Source: Polyangiaceae bacterium (GTDB lineage: Bacteria; Myxococcota_A; Polyangia; Polyangiales; Polyangiaceae). Taken from it: a DNA stretch of 59,658 nucleotides. The notes below the pieces were generated by a model, which worked only from the letters and a program-made list of their open reading frames with translations, was not told the DNA's origin and did no database searches. The stretch covers positions 1-59,658 of the forward strand of contig JAICTZ010000045.1 in assembly GCA_025936115.1 (NCBI GenBank). Reading direction: 5' to 3'. How positions within the stretch are numbered: position 1 is the first letter of the stretch; every line of letters begins with the position of its first letter. Position numbers and translations under genes: made by a program. This document shows positions 1 to 7,247 of the stretch, in pieces.

Positions 1-16
1 CCAACCGCTCCGAAGG

Positions 17-110
17 GTGGATCCGCTTGGCCGATCTACGCCGCCCATCGCTTACACCCCGAACGACGCTTGGCTCACGCCGACCACACGTGGATCCGCT
101 TGGCCGATCT
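17..110. repeat. Pair of 21-bp direct repeats
   Basis: The 20-mer tggatccgcttggccgatct, preceded by g, occurs at 17-37 and again at 90-110, a period of 73 bp. The flanks differ. The pair lies just before the likely start of the first gene and could be the edge of a longer array to the left, a regulatory repeat, or a small duplication. Confidence 0.6.
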
Positions 111-121
111 CGCGTGGCTCC

Positions 122-1672
122 ATGAGGGCGATCGTTGACATGCAAGAGCGCCGGCAGGTGTTCTGTGTCTTTCACGGCGCTCGATTTCAGAACGAGGCGA
201 CCGTTGACGAGGACGGTCGCGAACAGATGCTCAGCTTCCGGCCGCTTCAGTGCGATGTGCTCTCGTACGAGGAAAACACCGGGCGGCTCCGCGTAAGCGC
301 TCGGACCAAGCGAACCGCCGAAAGCTATCGGGTGGAGCTGGGGAAGGCGTTGTTCGACGACTCAGACTTCTTCTCCGAGAGGCCGTTGTATGCGCTCGCA
401 TCGCTCGCCGAATCGATCGGCCAAGGTTCCCTCCAACCGCCGCCTGTCGGCTTGAGCATTCGCTCCGTGACGCTCGTCAGCTGTCAGTGGGCTAGCGGCG
501 AAGGCTTTCAGCTTCGGGTCAACGGACTTCGCGCGCGTGACTGCATTGCACGGGCCCAGCGCGCCGGCTACCGGACGCAGGACTGTGATCTCACGCAGGC
601 CACGCTCGCGTTCACCTTCACCGATGCGGGGCGCCCCCAGCGCACGGATGTGCTGGTTCGCGATGGGAACCATCTGCGCTGCACGAGGCCAACGCATCGG
701 GACGAGATCGACATCTACCTCGAAAACATTGGCGTCAAACGAGCCGCGAGCCGCGACACAGCGGCTTGCGAGGCCATGACACAGCTCTCCGGCATTCAAT
801 CAGCCGGAAGGTGGCAACGACTGCTGGGTGACGGCCTTCGACCTGCGGTCGACGCCGGTGTCCTCACGCAGACGCGCAGGCCCGCGATTTCGCTCGGGGA
901 GAAGCCAGGCGTCGGGACCTCCCCCATCGTTTCCCTAGATTTCGAACACCATGCCGTCGAATTCACGCGGCACGACGAGGTGCTCGTTATTGTCAGTCAG
1001 GATGACCTCGTAGGGTACGAGCTTAATGGCCAGCGGCTTGCAGAACTGCTTCGACAGGAGTTGGGTTGCGAACGATCGCTTTGCAGCCTGGCCATCGACG
1101 GCGCCTATGACCTCGGCGCGCTTAGCGTGGGCTCAGTGCGTGTGCGCCCATTCTTGTTGACTCGTTTCGCCAAGGATGCTGCGGCCGTCGAGCGTCACCT
1201 GGCAGCCGCCGCTGTGCATGACAAGTGGGTAAGCATACACCTTCCCAACGCAAACCTTGATGCGTGGACGAGCGCGACTGCCCTTCGGCGGATCACGGGC
1301 CCGTTCGGAGTCCTACGAGACATCGTGACGGCGCTTCACCTCGAAGACCAGGTCTCTGCTCTGGAAAGATCTCAGGGCGAAACCTTGGTAGTTGATACCG
1401 TTCATCACCGCGCGTGGCTCAACGGCTCGCCGTTGAACCTGTCCGAGGCCGAGAGGATGACACTTGAGGCGTTGGCCATTGCCTTCAAGTCCGCGAAGAC
1501 CGTCAGCGCTTCGGACCTGGCGCCTAGAGGTGCTGATGCGGCGGTAGGAAGGCAACGTGTCAACGCGCTAAGGCGTGTACTCAAGCAAACGCTGGCCGGA
1601 ACCGAGAAGATCGTGCGAAATCCCCGGAAGGGTGAGGGTTATGCGCTCGCTGGTGCCGTGTATGTCGAATGA
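122..1672 (+). CDS. Unknown protein with C-terminal OmpR-like winged helix
   Basis: A protein of about 516 residues whose first 400 residues I do not recognise. The last ~95 residues read like an OmpR/PhoB-type DNA-binding domain: a strand with VVDTVHHRAWLNGSPLNLS, a helical stretch with a recognition-helix-like RVNALRRVLKQTL, and a C-terminal hairpin ending near RNPRKGEGYALAG. No receiver domain or transmembrane segment is evident. The frame is open upstream to 17. I prefer ATG 122 or ATG 140 (GAGGG at 124-128 precedes the latter), because the upstream part contains the direct repeats. It sits 167 bp before the Ubl operon on the same strand, so it may regulate or sense for it; that role is inference from position only. 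Confidence 0.65.
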   Translation: MRAIVDMQERRQVFCVFHGARFQNEATVDEDGREQMLSFRPLQCDVLSYEENTGRLRVSARTKRTAESYRVELGKALFDDSDFFSERPLYALASLAESIGQGSLQPPPVGLSIRSVTLVSCQWASGEGFQLRVNGLRARDCIARAQRAGYRTQDCDLTQATLAFTFTDAGRPQRTDVLVRDGNHLRCTRPTHRDEIDIYLENIGVKRAASRDTAACEAMTQLSGIQSAGRWQRLLGDGLRPAVDAGVLTQTRRPAISLGEKPGVGTSPIVSLDFEHHAVEFTRHDEVLVIVSQDDLVGYELNGQRLAELLRQELGCERSLCSLAIDGAYDLGALSVGSVRVRPFLLTRFAKDAAAVERHLAAAAVHDKWVSIHLPNANLDAWTSATALRRITGPFGVLRDIVTALHLEDQVSALERSQGETLVVDTVHHRAWLNGSPLNLSEAERMTLEALAIAFKSAKTVSASDLAPRGADAAVGRQRVNALRRVLKQTLAGTEKIVRNPRKGEGYALAGAVYVE

Positions 1673-1839
1673 AGAAGCTGCGGGCGTCTCGCGTCCGTGA
1701 GCCGGACGTGAGCGCCAAGCAGCTGCGCTGGGTCGCAGGGCTCACGCATGGACGACGGACGTGGTGTTGGGATGGCTGCAGATTCTAAGGGTCAGAACCG
1801 TGTTGCGCCGCCCGGCGCCCTTCACGCAAGAGGAATCGC

Positions 1840-2571
1840 ATGACCAATTCAACAGAACGAACCAAAGAGATCATGGACGAGATCGACATCGAGGAGTACA
1901 GCAAGAGCGGCAAGCGCCCGCCGCTCGCGCGCAGGTATAGAATCCGGATCGACCGAGAGCGATTCGTCGTAACCGTGCCGCACATGACGGGCCGTGAGCT
2001 GCTCGTGCTTGCAGGTAAGCAGCCGCCGGAGCGCTATTCGCTTACTCAGAAGCTTCGAGGTGGCGCAGTGCGGCCGATCGGACTCAATGAGGTCGCCGAC
2101 TTTACCGAGCCGGGCGTCGAGCGCTTCATGACCCTGCCGCTGGACCAGACCGAAGGCGAGCCCAAGCGTCGCGAATTTCGGTTGCCCGCCGAGGACGAGG
2201 CGAACCTCGAATCCACGGGGCTTGCCTGGGAAACCTTGGTCGACGGTGGAGTGCGCTGGCTCATCGTTCGGGATCGGCCAGTCTCGGCGGGGTACTCGAT
2301 CGCGCGGGCACACACCGCGCTGCTAATTCCGCCAGCATACTCCGATGCCGAAATCGATATGGTGTACTTCGATCCGCCACTCGGTCGAGCCGACGGTGTG
2401 CCGATCAATGCGCTGGCGCAGCAGCAGATCGAGGGCAGGGTCTGGCAGCGCTGGTCCCGCCATCGGACACCCCAAAATCCGTGGCGACCCGGGATCGACA
2501 GCGTCGCTACGCACTTGCTGCTCGTTGATCAATGGCTTTTGCGCGAGTTCGGGCGGCAGGTGGCGGCATGA
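1840..2571 (+). CDS. Ubiquitin-like domain fused to E2-like domain
   Basis: This 243-residue protein resembles bacterial multiubiquitin-type proteins carrying one Ubl domain. Residues ~25-105 look like the Ubl fold (strand YRIRIDRERFVVTVP, then RELLVLAGKQPPERYSL). Residues ~110-243 match the prokaryotic E2 family E pattern, with an acidic strand IDMVYFDPPLGRADG, then WQRWSRHR and a THLLLVDQWLL helix. The whole chain has no cysteine, so a thioester-forming E2 active site is absent. There is no exposed C-terminal Gly-Gly, so the Ubl would need cleavage from the E2 part to be conjugated. AGAGGA at 1829-1834 is a good ribosome site for ATG 1840. The stop overlaps the next start as ATGA, indicating translational coupling. 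Confidence 0.85.
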   Translation: MTNSTERTKEIMDEIDIEEYSKSGKRPPLARRYRIRIDRERFVVTVPHMTGRELLVLAGKQPPERYSLTQKLRGGAVRPIGLNEVADFTEPGVERFMTLPLDQTEGEPKRREFRLPAEDEANLESTGLAWETLVDGGVRWLIVRDRPVSAGYSIARAHTALLIPPAYSDAEIDMVYFDPPLGRADGVPINALAQQQIEGRVWQRWSRHRTPQNPWRPGIDSVATHLLLVDQWLLREFGRQVAA

Positions 2572-3977
2572 GACGCCTGCTCCGGATGACGGCGTCGCAG
2601 TACGAGAGCCTGCGGCGCCACGTCTTACCGCTGGACGGTCGCGAAGCAGCCGCGGTGCTGCTTTGCGGCCGGGGGGCGTCGGAGGGCGTTAGCCTTCTCG
2701 TCGCGCGCGAGGTGCACGAGATTCCCCACGAATCTTGTTCGGTCCGACAACCCGATCGAGTCGTGTGGCCAACGGATCTCGTCCGGCCGCTGCTCGGCCG
2801 CGCTGCGGCCGACCATCTCGCCGTAGTTAAGGTGCACGGCCATCCAGGAGGCTTCCCCAATTTCTCGGAGACGGACGACGCGTCGGATCGTGAGTTCCTC
2901 TCGTCGGCACAGGCGTGGACCGACGACGGGCTGGCCCACGGGAGCCTCCTACTTCTTCCTGACGGTTCATGCCTTGCACGCACACTTGACGAAGCCGGCG
3001 CGTTGGTGCCGCTCGACCTGACGAGCGTCGTCGGAAACGAACTGCGTGTTTTCGCTCGTGACGACGGAAACAAGGCGACGCCCACCTTCGTCCAGCGTCA
3101 CGAGCAGGCATTCGGAGCGGCAACTACGGCTCTCTTTCGTCGCCTGCGCGTCGCCGTGATCGGTGTGTCCGGGACAGGGCAACCCCTCGCTGAGCAACTT
3201 GTCCGCCTTGGGGTCGGTGGCATCGTGCTGGTGGACCCCGACCACGTTGAGGAACTCAATTTGAACCGCCTTCCGCACGCAACGGTCACCGACGCCCTCC
3301 ATCGCCGTCCAAAGGTCGACGTTACGGCCAACGCCATCGCCCGCGCCGGCCTTGGTACCCGCGTAGAAAGGTACCACTGCGACCTTAGGACCCCAGCCGC
3401 CGTGCGCGCCGTCTCCACATGCGACGTCGTGTTCGGCTGCATGGACGGCGCCGAGGGACGGCATCTATTAAATCGCCTCGCGACTTTCTATTCACTCCCC
3501 TACGTGGACGTTGGCGTGCGCCTCGACGCGGACGGGAGTGGTGGCATCAACCAGATTTGCGGCAGCGTCCATTGGCTTCAGCCGGGAGGATCAAGTCTGG
3601 TCTCACGAGGAGTGGTTGCGCTCGATCGCGTGCGCGCCGAAGGGCTGAGGAGGCAGGCACCGGACGAGTATGACCGACTCAAGCGCGAACGCTACATCAA
3701 GGGCGTCGACGAGGCGCGTCCCGCGGTTGTCTCCGTCAACACATTCTTCGCGAGCCTTGCCGCGTGTGAGCTCCTAGCGCGACTGCATCCGTATCGGGAC
3801 GACGAGAACGCGCAGCACGCTCGCCTCACCGTGAGCTTGACTCAGGTGCGTTTCGAGAGCGCGGCCGACGGTCGGCCGTGCGAGATTTTAGCGCGACACG
3901 TTGGGCGAGGCGATACGACGCCGCTCCTCGACGACGCCGAGCTTACGGAGCCTCTCTCGTGGGCCCGATCGGCGTAG
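2568..3977 (+). CDS. JAMM peptidase-E1-like ThiF adenylyltransferase fusion
   Basis: A 469-residue two-domain protein. Residues ~1-150 form a JAB/JAMM metalloprotease: Glu26, then H90-G-H92 and S100-x2-D103, the full zinc-binding and catalytic set for cleaving after ubiquitin-like tails. Residues ~185-460 form a ThiF/E1-like adenylation domain with the nucleotide loop GVSGTG (199-204), then VDPDHVEELNLNR and a conserved Lys in RRPKVDV. The segment after QPGG, where ThiF/MoeB-type enzymes usually carry Cys, reads QPGGSSLVSRGVV, and the crossover loop that follows has no Cys. ATG 2568 is chosen over the in-frame 2532 because it makes the ATGA overlap with the Ubl-E2 gene. The fusion suggests one protein both processes and activates the Ubl. 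Confidence 0.88.
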   Translation: MRRLLRMTASQYESLRRHVLPLDGREAAAVLLCGRGASEGVSLLVAREVHEIPHESCSVRQPDRVVWPTDLVRPLLGRAAADHLAVVKVHGHPGGFPNFSETDDASDREFLSSAQAWTDDGLAHGSLLLLPDGSCLARTLDEAGALVPLDLTSVVGNELRVFARDDGNKATPTFVQRHEQAFGAATTALFRRLRVAVIGVSGTGQPLAEQLVRLGVGGIVLVDPDHVEELNLNRLPHATVTDALHRRPKVDVTANAIARAGLGTRVERYHCDLRTPAAVRAVSTCDVVFGCMDGAEGRHLLNRLATFYSLPYVDVGVRLDADGSGGINQICGSVHWLQPGGSSLVSRGVVALDRVRAEGLRRQAPDEYDRLKRERYIKGVDEARPAVVSVNTFFASLAACELLARLHPYRDDENAQHARLTVSLTQVRFESAADGRPCEILARHVGRGDTTPLLDDAELTEPLSWARSA

Positions 3978-4315
3978 TTCAGGCGCTGCTCGACTGGACC
4001 TTTGGATGGCGCCGCAAGCGGCTGTACCGCGCGCGCTATGCCGATGAGCTTCCGCGCGTCTTAGTGCCCGGAACCGTCTACGTCATTGGAGAAGGTGAGC
4101 ATCGCTGGGCTGCAGCATTACGGTGCCCATGCGGCTGCGGCGTGACTCTTCAGCTAGGTCTTCTGCGCGAGGCTCGTCCTCACTGGATCGTGAATGTTGG
4201 CCGCAATCGCGTGGTGTCACTAAGACCTTCGGTCTGGCGTCAGGTCGGCTGTCGAAGTCACTTCGTTTTTCGCTACGGCCGCGTAAAGTGGTGTACAGAA
4301 CGAGGGCTCTTCTGA
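3959..4315 (+). CDS. DUF6527 family Cys-rich protein
   Basis: A GTG start at 3959, inside the end of the E1 gene, gives 118 residues. The protein matches my memory of DUF6527, a family seen beside multiubiquitin/E2/E1 genes. Visible features are a CPCGCG motif (Cys56, 58, 60), PSVWRQVGCRSHF (Cys98, His101) and a terminal KWC (Cys112), a pattern suited to a zinc ribbon. Its biochemical role is unknown to me. It is the only member of the operon with a dense Cys cluster, which could mean a structural zinc site or, speculatively, a thiol carrier or substrate-binding partner for the cysteine-less E2. The 19-bp overlap with the upstream gene supports cotranslation. Confidence 0.8.
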   Translation: MGPIGVVQALLDWTFGWRRKRLYRARYADELPRVLVPGTVYVIGEGEHRWAAALRCPCGCGVTLQLGLLREARPHWIVNVGRNRVVSLRPSVWRQVGCRSHFVFRYGRVKWCTERGLF

Positions 4316-4322
4316 GCAAGGC

Positions 4323-4676
4323 CCGAGCTTGCTGGACGCGCACAAGCGTCTATTGCCGCTGCTCGACTTTGGCGTGAGCGCGAGCGCATCGATCTGTCGG
4401 AGATCGTCCTTACGCATCACCACCTGAAAAAATCGCGGTGAGCGGGTGATGGTGCGGAAGACGCCGAAGCTTGCAACAGTCACAAATGCCGGCAGCGGCA
4501 GCGTGCTGGATAAAGAAAAGGCCCAGCTCGCGAGATCATCGAGAAGGTGAAGGATCTCTTCGAAGGCGAGCTCACCGAGACGGACCGTTTATATGAACGA
4601 CCTGATCAAGGACGCTTGGGAGACGCTGCGTGCGGAGGCGGCGGTCGGTGAGGCGCGAACCAGGTTGGGTCAGTAA
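4323..4676 (+). pseudogene. hsdR: Frameshifted HsdR C-terminus remnant
   Basis: Five short segments in alternating frames together resemble the C-terminus of a type I restriction R subunit. They are LLDAHKRLLPLLDFG (from ~4329), ERIDLSEIVLTHHHLKKSR (from 4382), NAGSGSVLDKEKAQL (~4488-4530), EIIEKVKDLFEGELTETD (from 4532) and YMNDLIKDAWETLRAE (from 4590), ending at TAA 4674-4676. At least four frameshifts are needed, and the last join appears to skip the stretch normally lying between VNDVIKG and WEALRA in this family. No HsdM, HsdS or N-terminal HsdR sequence is present, so this is a dead relic. It begins within 10 bp of the DUF6527 stop and fills this otherwise geneless stretch; 4677-4776 shows only the AT-rich leader of the next gene. 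Confidence 0.8.
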
Positions 4677-4776
4677 GAAAACTTACTAATTTTAGACAGC
4701 TAGCGCCTTCGTGCCAAAATTCTCGACTTTTGACGCTGAACGGGGTGTACTTGCTCGTCCGTTCAGGAGGAGCCAC

Positions 4777-5025
4777 ATGAGCAGCTATTTTATTAAGGCT
4801 AGTCACGTCGAGGACGGCATGTTTGCGAACGAGCGAATTGTCTCCCTAAACGTCGAAGGGGCTCGCGTCACGCTCATTGTTGATCGTGGCGATGTCATGA
4901 ACGAAAAGCTCCGCGTGAATGTTCTTCAGCGCGGGCACGAGCGCGTTCTCATCGACCTACCGCGGGAGCCTATTGCGGGTTCATCGAGAATGGTAATTCC
5001 CGCGTCACTGTTGTCACGAGAATAG
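4777..5025 (+). CDS. Small unknown protein preceding dcd-like gene
   Basis: An 82-residue protein starting at ATG 4777, directly after a strong AGGAGG at 4765-4770. An in-frame upstream codon at 4711 lacks such a site. The sequence looks strand-rich (RIVSLNVEGARVTLIVDRGDV, then LRVNVLQRGHERVLIDLP) and has no signal peptide, membrane segment or motif I recognise. It ends 17 bp before the dCTP deaminase-like gene on the same strand, so the two are probably cotranscribed. It could be a partner or regulator of that enzyme or an unrelated island gene; the sequence does not decide. Confidence 0.65.
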   Translation: MSSYFIKASHVEDGMFANERIVSLNVEGARVTLIVDRGDVMNEKLRVNVLQRGHERVLIDLPREPIAGSSRMVIPASLLSRE

Positions 5026-5042
5026 AACAAGAAGGTGGGGTC

Positions 5043-5612
5043 ATGGTCGTCTGCGATGTCGAGTTACAAGCTGCACTTCGATGCAAGGCTTTGATCATTG
5101 AGCCTCCTCCTCGCCCAGAGGCATTTACAACGACGGCCGTTGACCTCTTGCTGGGCAGTGAATTCAAGCGATGGAAGAAGCCGGCACCAGGCGCCGAGTT
5201 GACGATCGATCCTTCCGCTGAGGACTTCTCATTAGCCGCGCTGGCGAAGGATTATCTGGAAAACGTTCCGCTACAGGCTGACGGATCAGTCGTATTGGCA
5301 CCGAAGGCATTCCTGCTCGGAATCACCATGGAGCGCATCGAGCTTCCAGTCGATTCGCGTTTGGCCGCTCGGGTTGAAGGGCGCAGCACACTGGCCCGTC
5401 TTGGGCTTTCTGTTCATGTCACGGCGCCGACCATTCATGCGGGCTTTCGGGGCCAAATAACGCTGGAGATGTCCAATCATGGGCAACTTCCTTTGCGTCT
5501 TCGGCCCGGTCTTAATGTATGTCAATTGATCGTCGAGCAGGTCTTTGGGACGCCTGGTCGACAGATGACTGGACCATTTCAAGATCAAACTGGTGTAACT
5601 GGGACATCCTAA
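5043..5612 (+). CDS. dcd: dCTP deaminase (Dcd/dUTPase-fold family)
   Basis: A 189-residue protein, close to the 193 residues of E. coli Dcd. It would deaminate dCTP to dUTP, possibly also hydrolysing it to dUMP as bifunctional homologues do. The core motif GRSTLARLGLSVHVTAP (113-129) carries Ser115, Arg119 and Ala128, and Glu142 lies in QITLEMSN. These match the E. coli catalytic set Ser111/Arg115/Ala124/Glu138 with a constant offset of four. PLRLRPGLNVCQLIVE is the usual C-terminal strand pair. A purine-rich GAAGGTGGGG precedes ATG 5043. The neighbouring defence-type genes raise the possibility of nucleotide-depletion immunity or a phage-derived origin, but an ordinary housekeeping role is equally compatible. 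Confidence 0.85.
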   Translation: MVVCDVELQAALRCKALIIEPPPRPEAFTTTAVDLLLGSEFKRWKKPAPGAELTIDPSAEDFSLAALAKDYLENVPLQADGSVVLAPKAFLLGITMERIELPVDSRLAARVEGRSTLARLGLSVHVTAPTIHAGFRGQITLEMSNHGQLPLRLRPGLNVCQLIVEQVFGTPGRQMTGPFQDQTGVTGTS

Positions 5613-5641
5613 TCCGCGGCTTGAGCCCGCGACCGATGGGA

Positions 5642-5661
5642 CCGCCCCTCCGCGAGGGCGG
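5642..5661. terminator. Hairpin between convergent genes
   Basis: CCGCCCCTC pairs with GAGGGCGG across a three-base loop with one bulged C, between the dcd-like gene and the minus-strand lipoprotein gene. There is no strong T tract, so it may be a weak or bidirectional terminator. It also marks the approximate right edge of the lower-GC island. Confidence 0.5.
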
Positions 5662-5676
5662 CCGGTTAGCCGCAGA

Positions 5677-6543
5677 TCAGAACGTCAGCGTGACGTCCGC
5701 GAGGCTCGTGCCGGCCGCTTTGGCCGTATAAATCGGATCGGCGTCGGTCGCACCGTTACAGCTCAGGGTCTTCGCGGCGCTGCTCGCCGCGTTCACGCTG
5801 CAGGCGGCCGGCAGGTTTTCGACGTTGACGCTGCCGCCCGCGAGCGCCTGCGCCTGCACGCTGAAAACGCCGTCCGCCGGCAACGTGAGCGTGATCGAGC
5901 CGTTGTCGGTCACGAAGCCTTGGCCGCTTTGCGGCGTCGCCGCGTCGATCCGTGCGTCCAAGTCGCCGTTCTCGCAGTGGACGGAAACGTCCGAGGCGCC
6001 CGTATCGAGGTCGCACGAACCGTTCCGACTCGTCACGCTGACGGTCGTCGCAGAGCCCACGAACCTCACGCGCGTCTCGCCGTTGTCCTGGTCGACGCCG
6101 AGCGTTCCGGCAAAAGATGGCGGCAATTCGACCGTCACGTCCGCGCCGAGCGTCGATTCCGCCCCGCTCATGCGCGAGACGTCGACCGTCACGCTGCCGT
6201 CCACGTCGGTGCTCGCGGACGCTTCGAGCTTCGTGAGATCGTCGGCAACGACCGAATCCGCGGTGTCGTACGCCCGCAGCACGAACGGGTGGAACGTCGC
6301 GACCACGCTGTCCTCGGCGCTACCCGCGACGATTTCCACGTTGCCGTTCCGGCTGTGAACGTTCAGGTCGGCGCCGGCCGTGTAATCGGCGCTCCGCGTC
6401 GTCGTCTCCCCGTCGAAGCGCTTCAGCGACTTCAGGCACACGGCGTTCTGCCCGTCTTGCCCCTCACATTTGTTGGCCTCGCAGCCGAAAGAGAGGCCCA
6501 GCACACAAGCCAAGGAAACTAAAAGCGTCGGTCGCATTGCCAT
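5677..6543 (-). CDS. Lipoprotein with DUF4097-like repeats
   Basis: A 288-residue exported lipoprotein. The N-terminus has a short basic start, a hydrophobic stretch and a lipobox LSFGC with Cys21. The body has alternating short strands and motifs such as VHSRNGNVEIVAG, TSRNGSCDL, VHCENGDLDARI and TDNGSITLTLP, the recurring N-G beta-turn pattern of DUF4097/adhesin-like beta-helical proteins. No catalytic residues stand out. It lies alone on the minus strand, facing the defence island across the hairpin at 5642-5661. Its role at the envelope is unknown. Confidence 0.75.
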   Translation of the reverse strand: MAMRPTLLVSLACVLGLSFGCEANKCEGQDGQNAVCLKSLKRFDGETTTRSADYTAGADLNVHSRNGNVEIVAGSAEDSVVATFHPFVLRAYDTADSVVADDLTKLEASASTDVDGSVTVDVSRMSGAESTLGADVTVELPPSFAGTLGVDQDNGETRVRFVGSATTVSVTSRNGSCDLDTGASDVSVHCENGDLDARIDAATPQSGQGFVTDNGSITLTLPADGVFSVQAQALAGGSVNVENLPAACSVNAASSAAKTLSCNGATDADPIYTAKAAGTSLADVTLTF

Positions 6544-6664
6544 GGATCAGACTCCTCGCCGAGGATGATACTCCGGCGCGGGGCGTTCCTTCCCCTCGAA
6601 CGGCATCGTCCAACGGGTGATACTGCGGCGCCTTGCCTCGCTCGCGGCCGGATTCGCCCCGAAT

Positions 6665-7210
6665 TCAGAGCGGGCTTTGCGTTGACACGTCGGGACAGCT
6701 GGCAAGCGGCGCCGAGTGTCCGTCCGCGGCGATGCTCACGAACCAGGTGACGCTCGCGAGGTCGGGGGGCACCCCGATGATCTGGAAGTTCGCGTCGTCC
6801 CACTCACTCTCGTGAAACAGCATCACCGTGAGCGCGTGACAGCCCTCGGGCGGGAGCCCGCGGTTGAAAGCGTATTCGATGGGCCGGGGTACCTCGAGCG
6901 CTTCGGTGCCGTGGCGATGTGACAACAAGTAGTAACCGCCCTGGTGTTTGTAGTCGACGTACAGCGCCGACATGAGCTCGTCGCCCGCGTCCTCGGCGAA
7001 TGCCGTGAGCGTCAGGTGCACCGGCGTGTCCTGCTCCTTGAGCAAGAGTGGGGTCACCGCGCTCGGCGCGATGCTGCTGTCGAGGACGAACACGGGGCTT
7101 TGGCGTGTGGACCCGTACTCGTAGTTCGGAATGACGCAGCCCGTGAGCGCGGGCGGCGTTGCAATCGCGAGTACGGCAGAGAGCCGGCGCCAGCGCTGAG
7201 GTCTGAGCAC
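6665..7210 (-). CDS. Hypothetical lipoprotein
   Basis: A GTG at 7210 gives 181 residues with a well-formed lipoprotein signal: Arg-rich n-region (RPQRWRR), hydrophobic LSAVLAIATPPA, and lipobox ALTGC with Cys25. The frame stays open up to 7291, but that longer start would bury the signal sequence and overlap the next gene. The mature part has an aromatic, acidic composition without a domain I can name (for example YVDYKHQGGYYLLSHRHG). It follows the exported protein at 7248-7772 by 37 bp on the same strand, so the two may form a small envelope operon. Confidence 0.6.
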   Translation of the reverse strand: MLRPQRWRRLSAVLAIATPPALTGCVIPNYEYGSTRQSPVFVLDSSIAPSAVTPLLLKEQDTPVHLTLTAFAEDAGDELMSALYVDYKHQGGYYLLSHRHGTEALEVPRPIEYAFNRGLPPEGCHALTVMLFHESEWDDANFQIIGVPPDLASVTWFVSIAADGHSAPLASCPDVSTQSPL

Positions 7211-7247
7211 TGGCCGAACCCATATCACCAACCGTTCGGCGTGAACC

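Noticed and set aside
4323..4676. Working type I restriction-modification system
   Set aside because: Only a frameshifted C-terminal scrap of HsdR is present; there is no HsdM, HsdS or helicase domain.
5043..5612. Antiphage deaminase of the AvcD type
   Set aside because: Those carry a cytidine-deaminase fold with a kinase-like domain; this is a Dcd/dUTPase-fold protein of single-domain size. A defence role by context is still left open.
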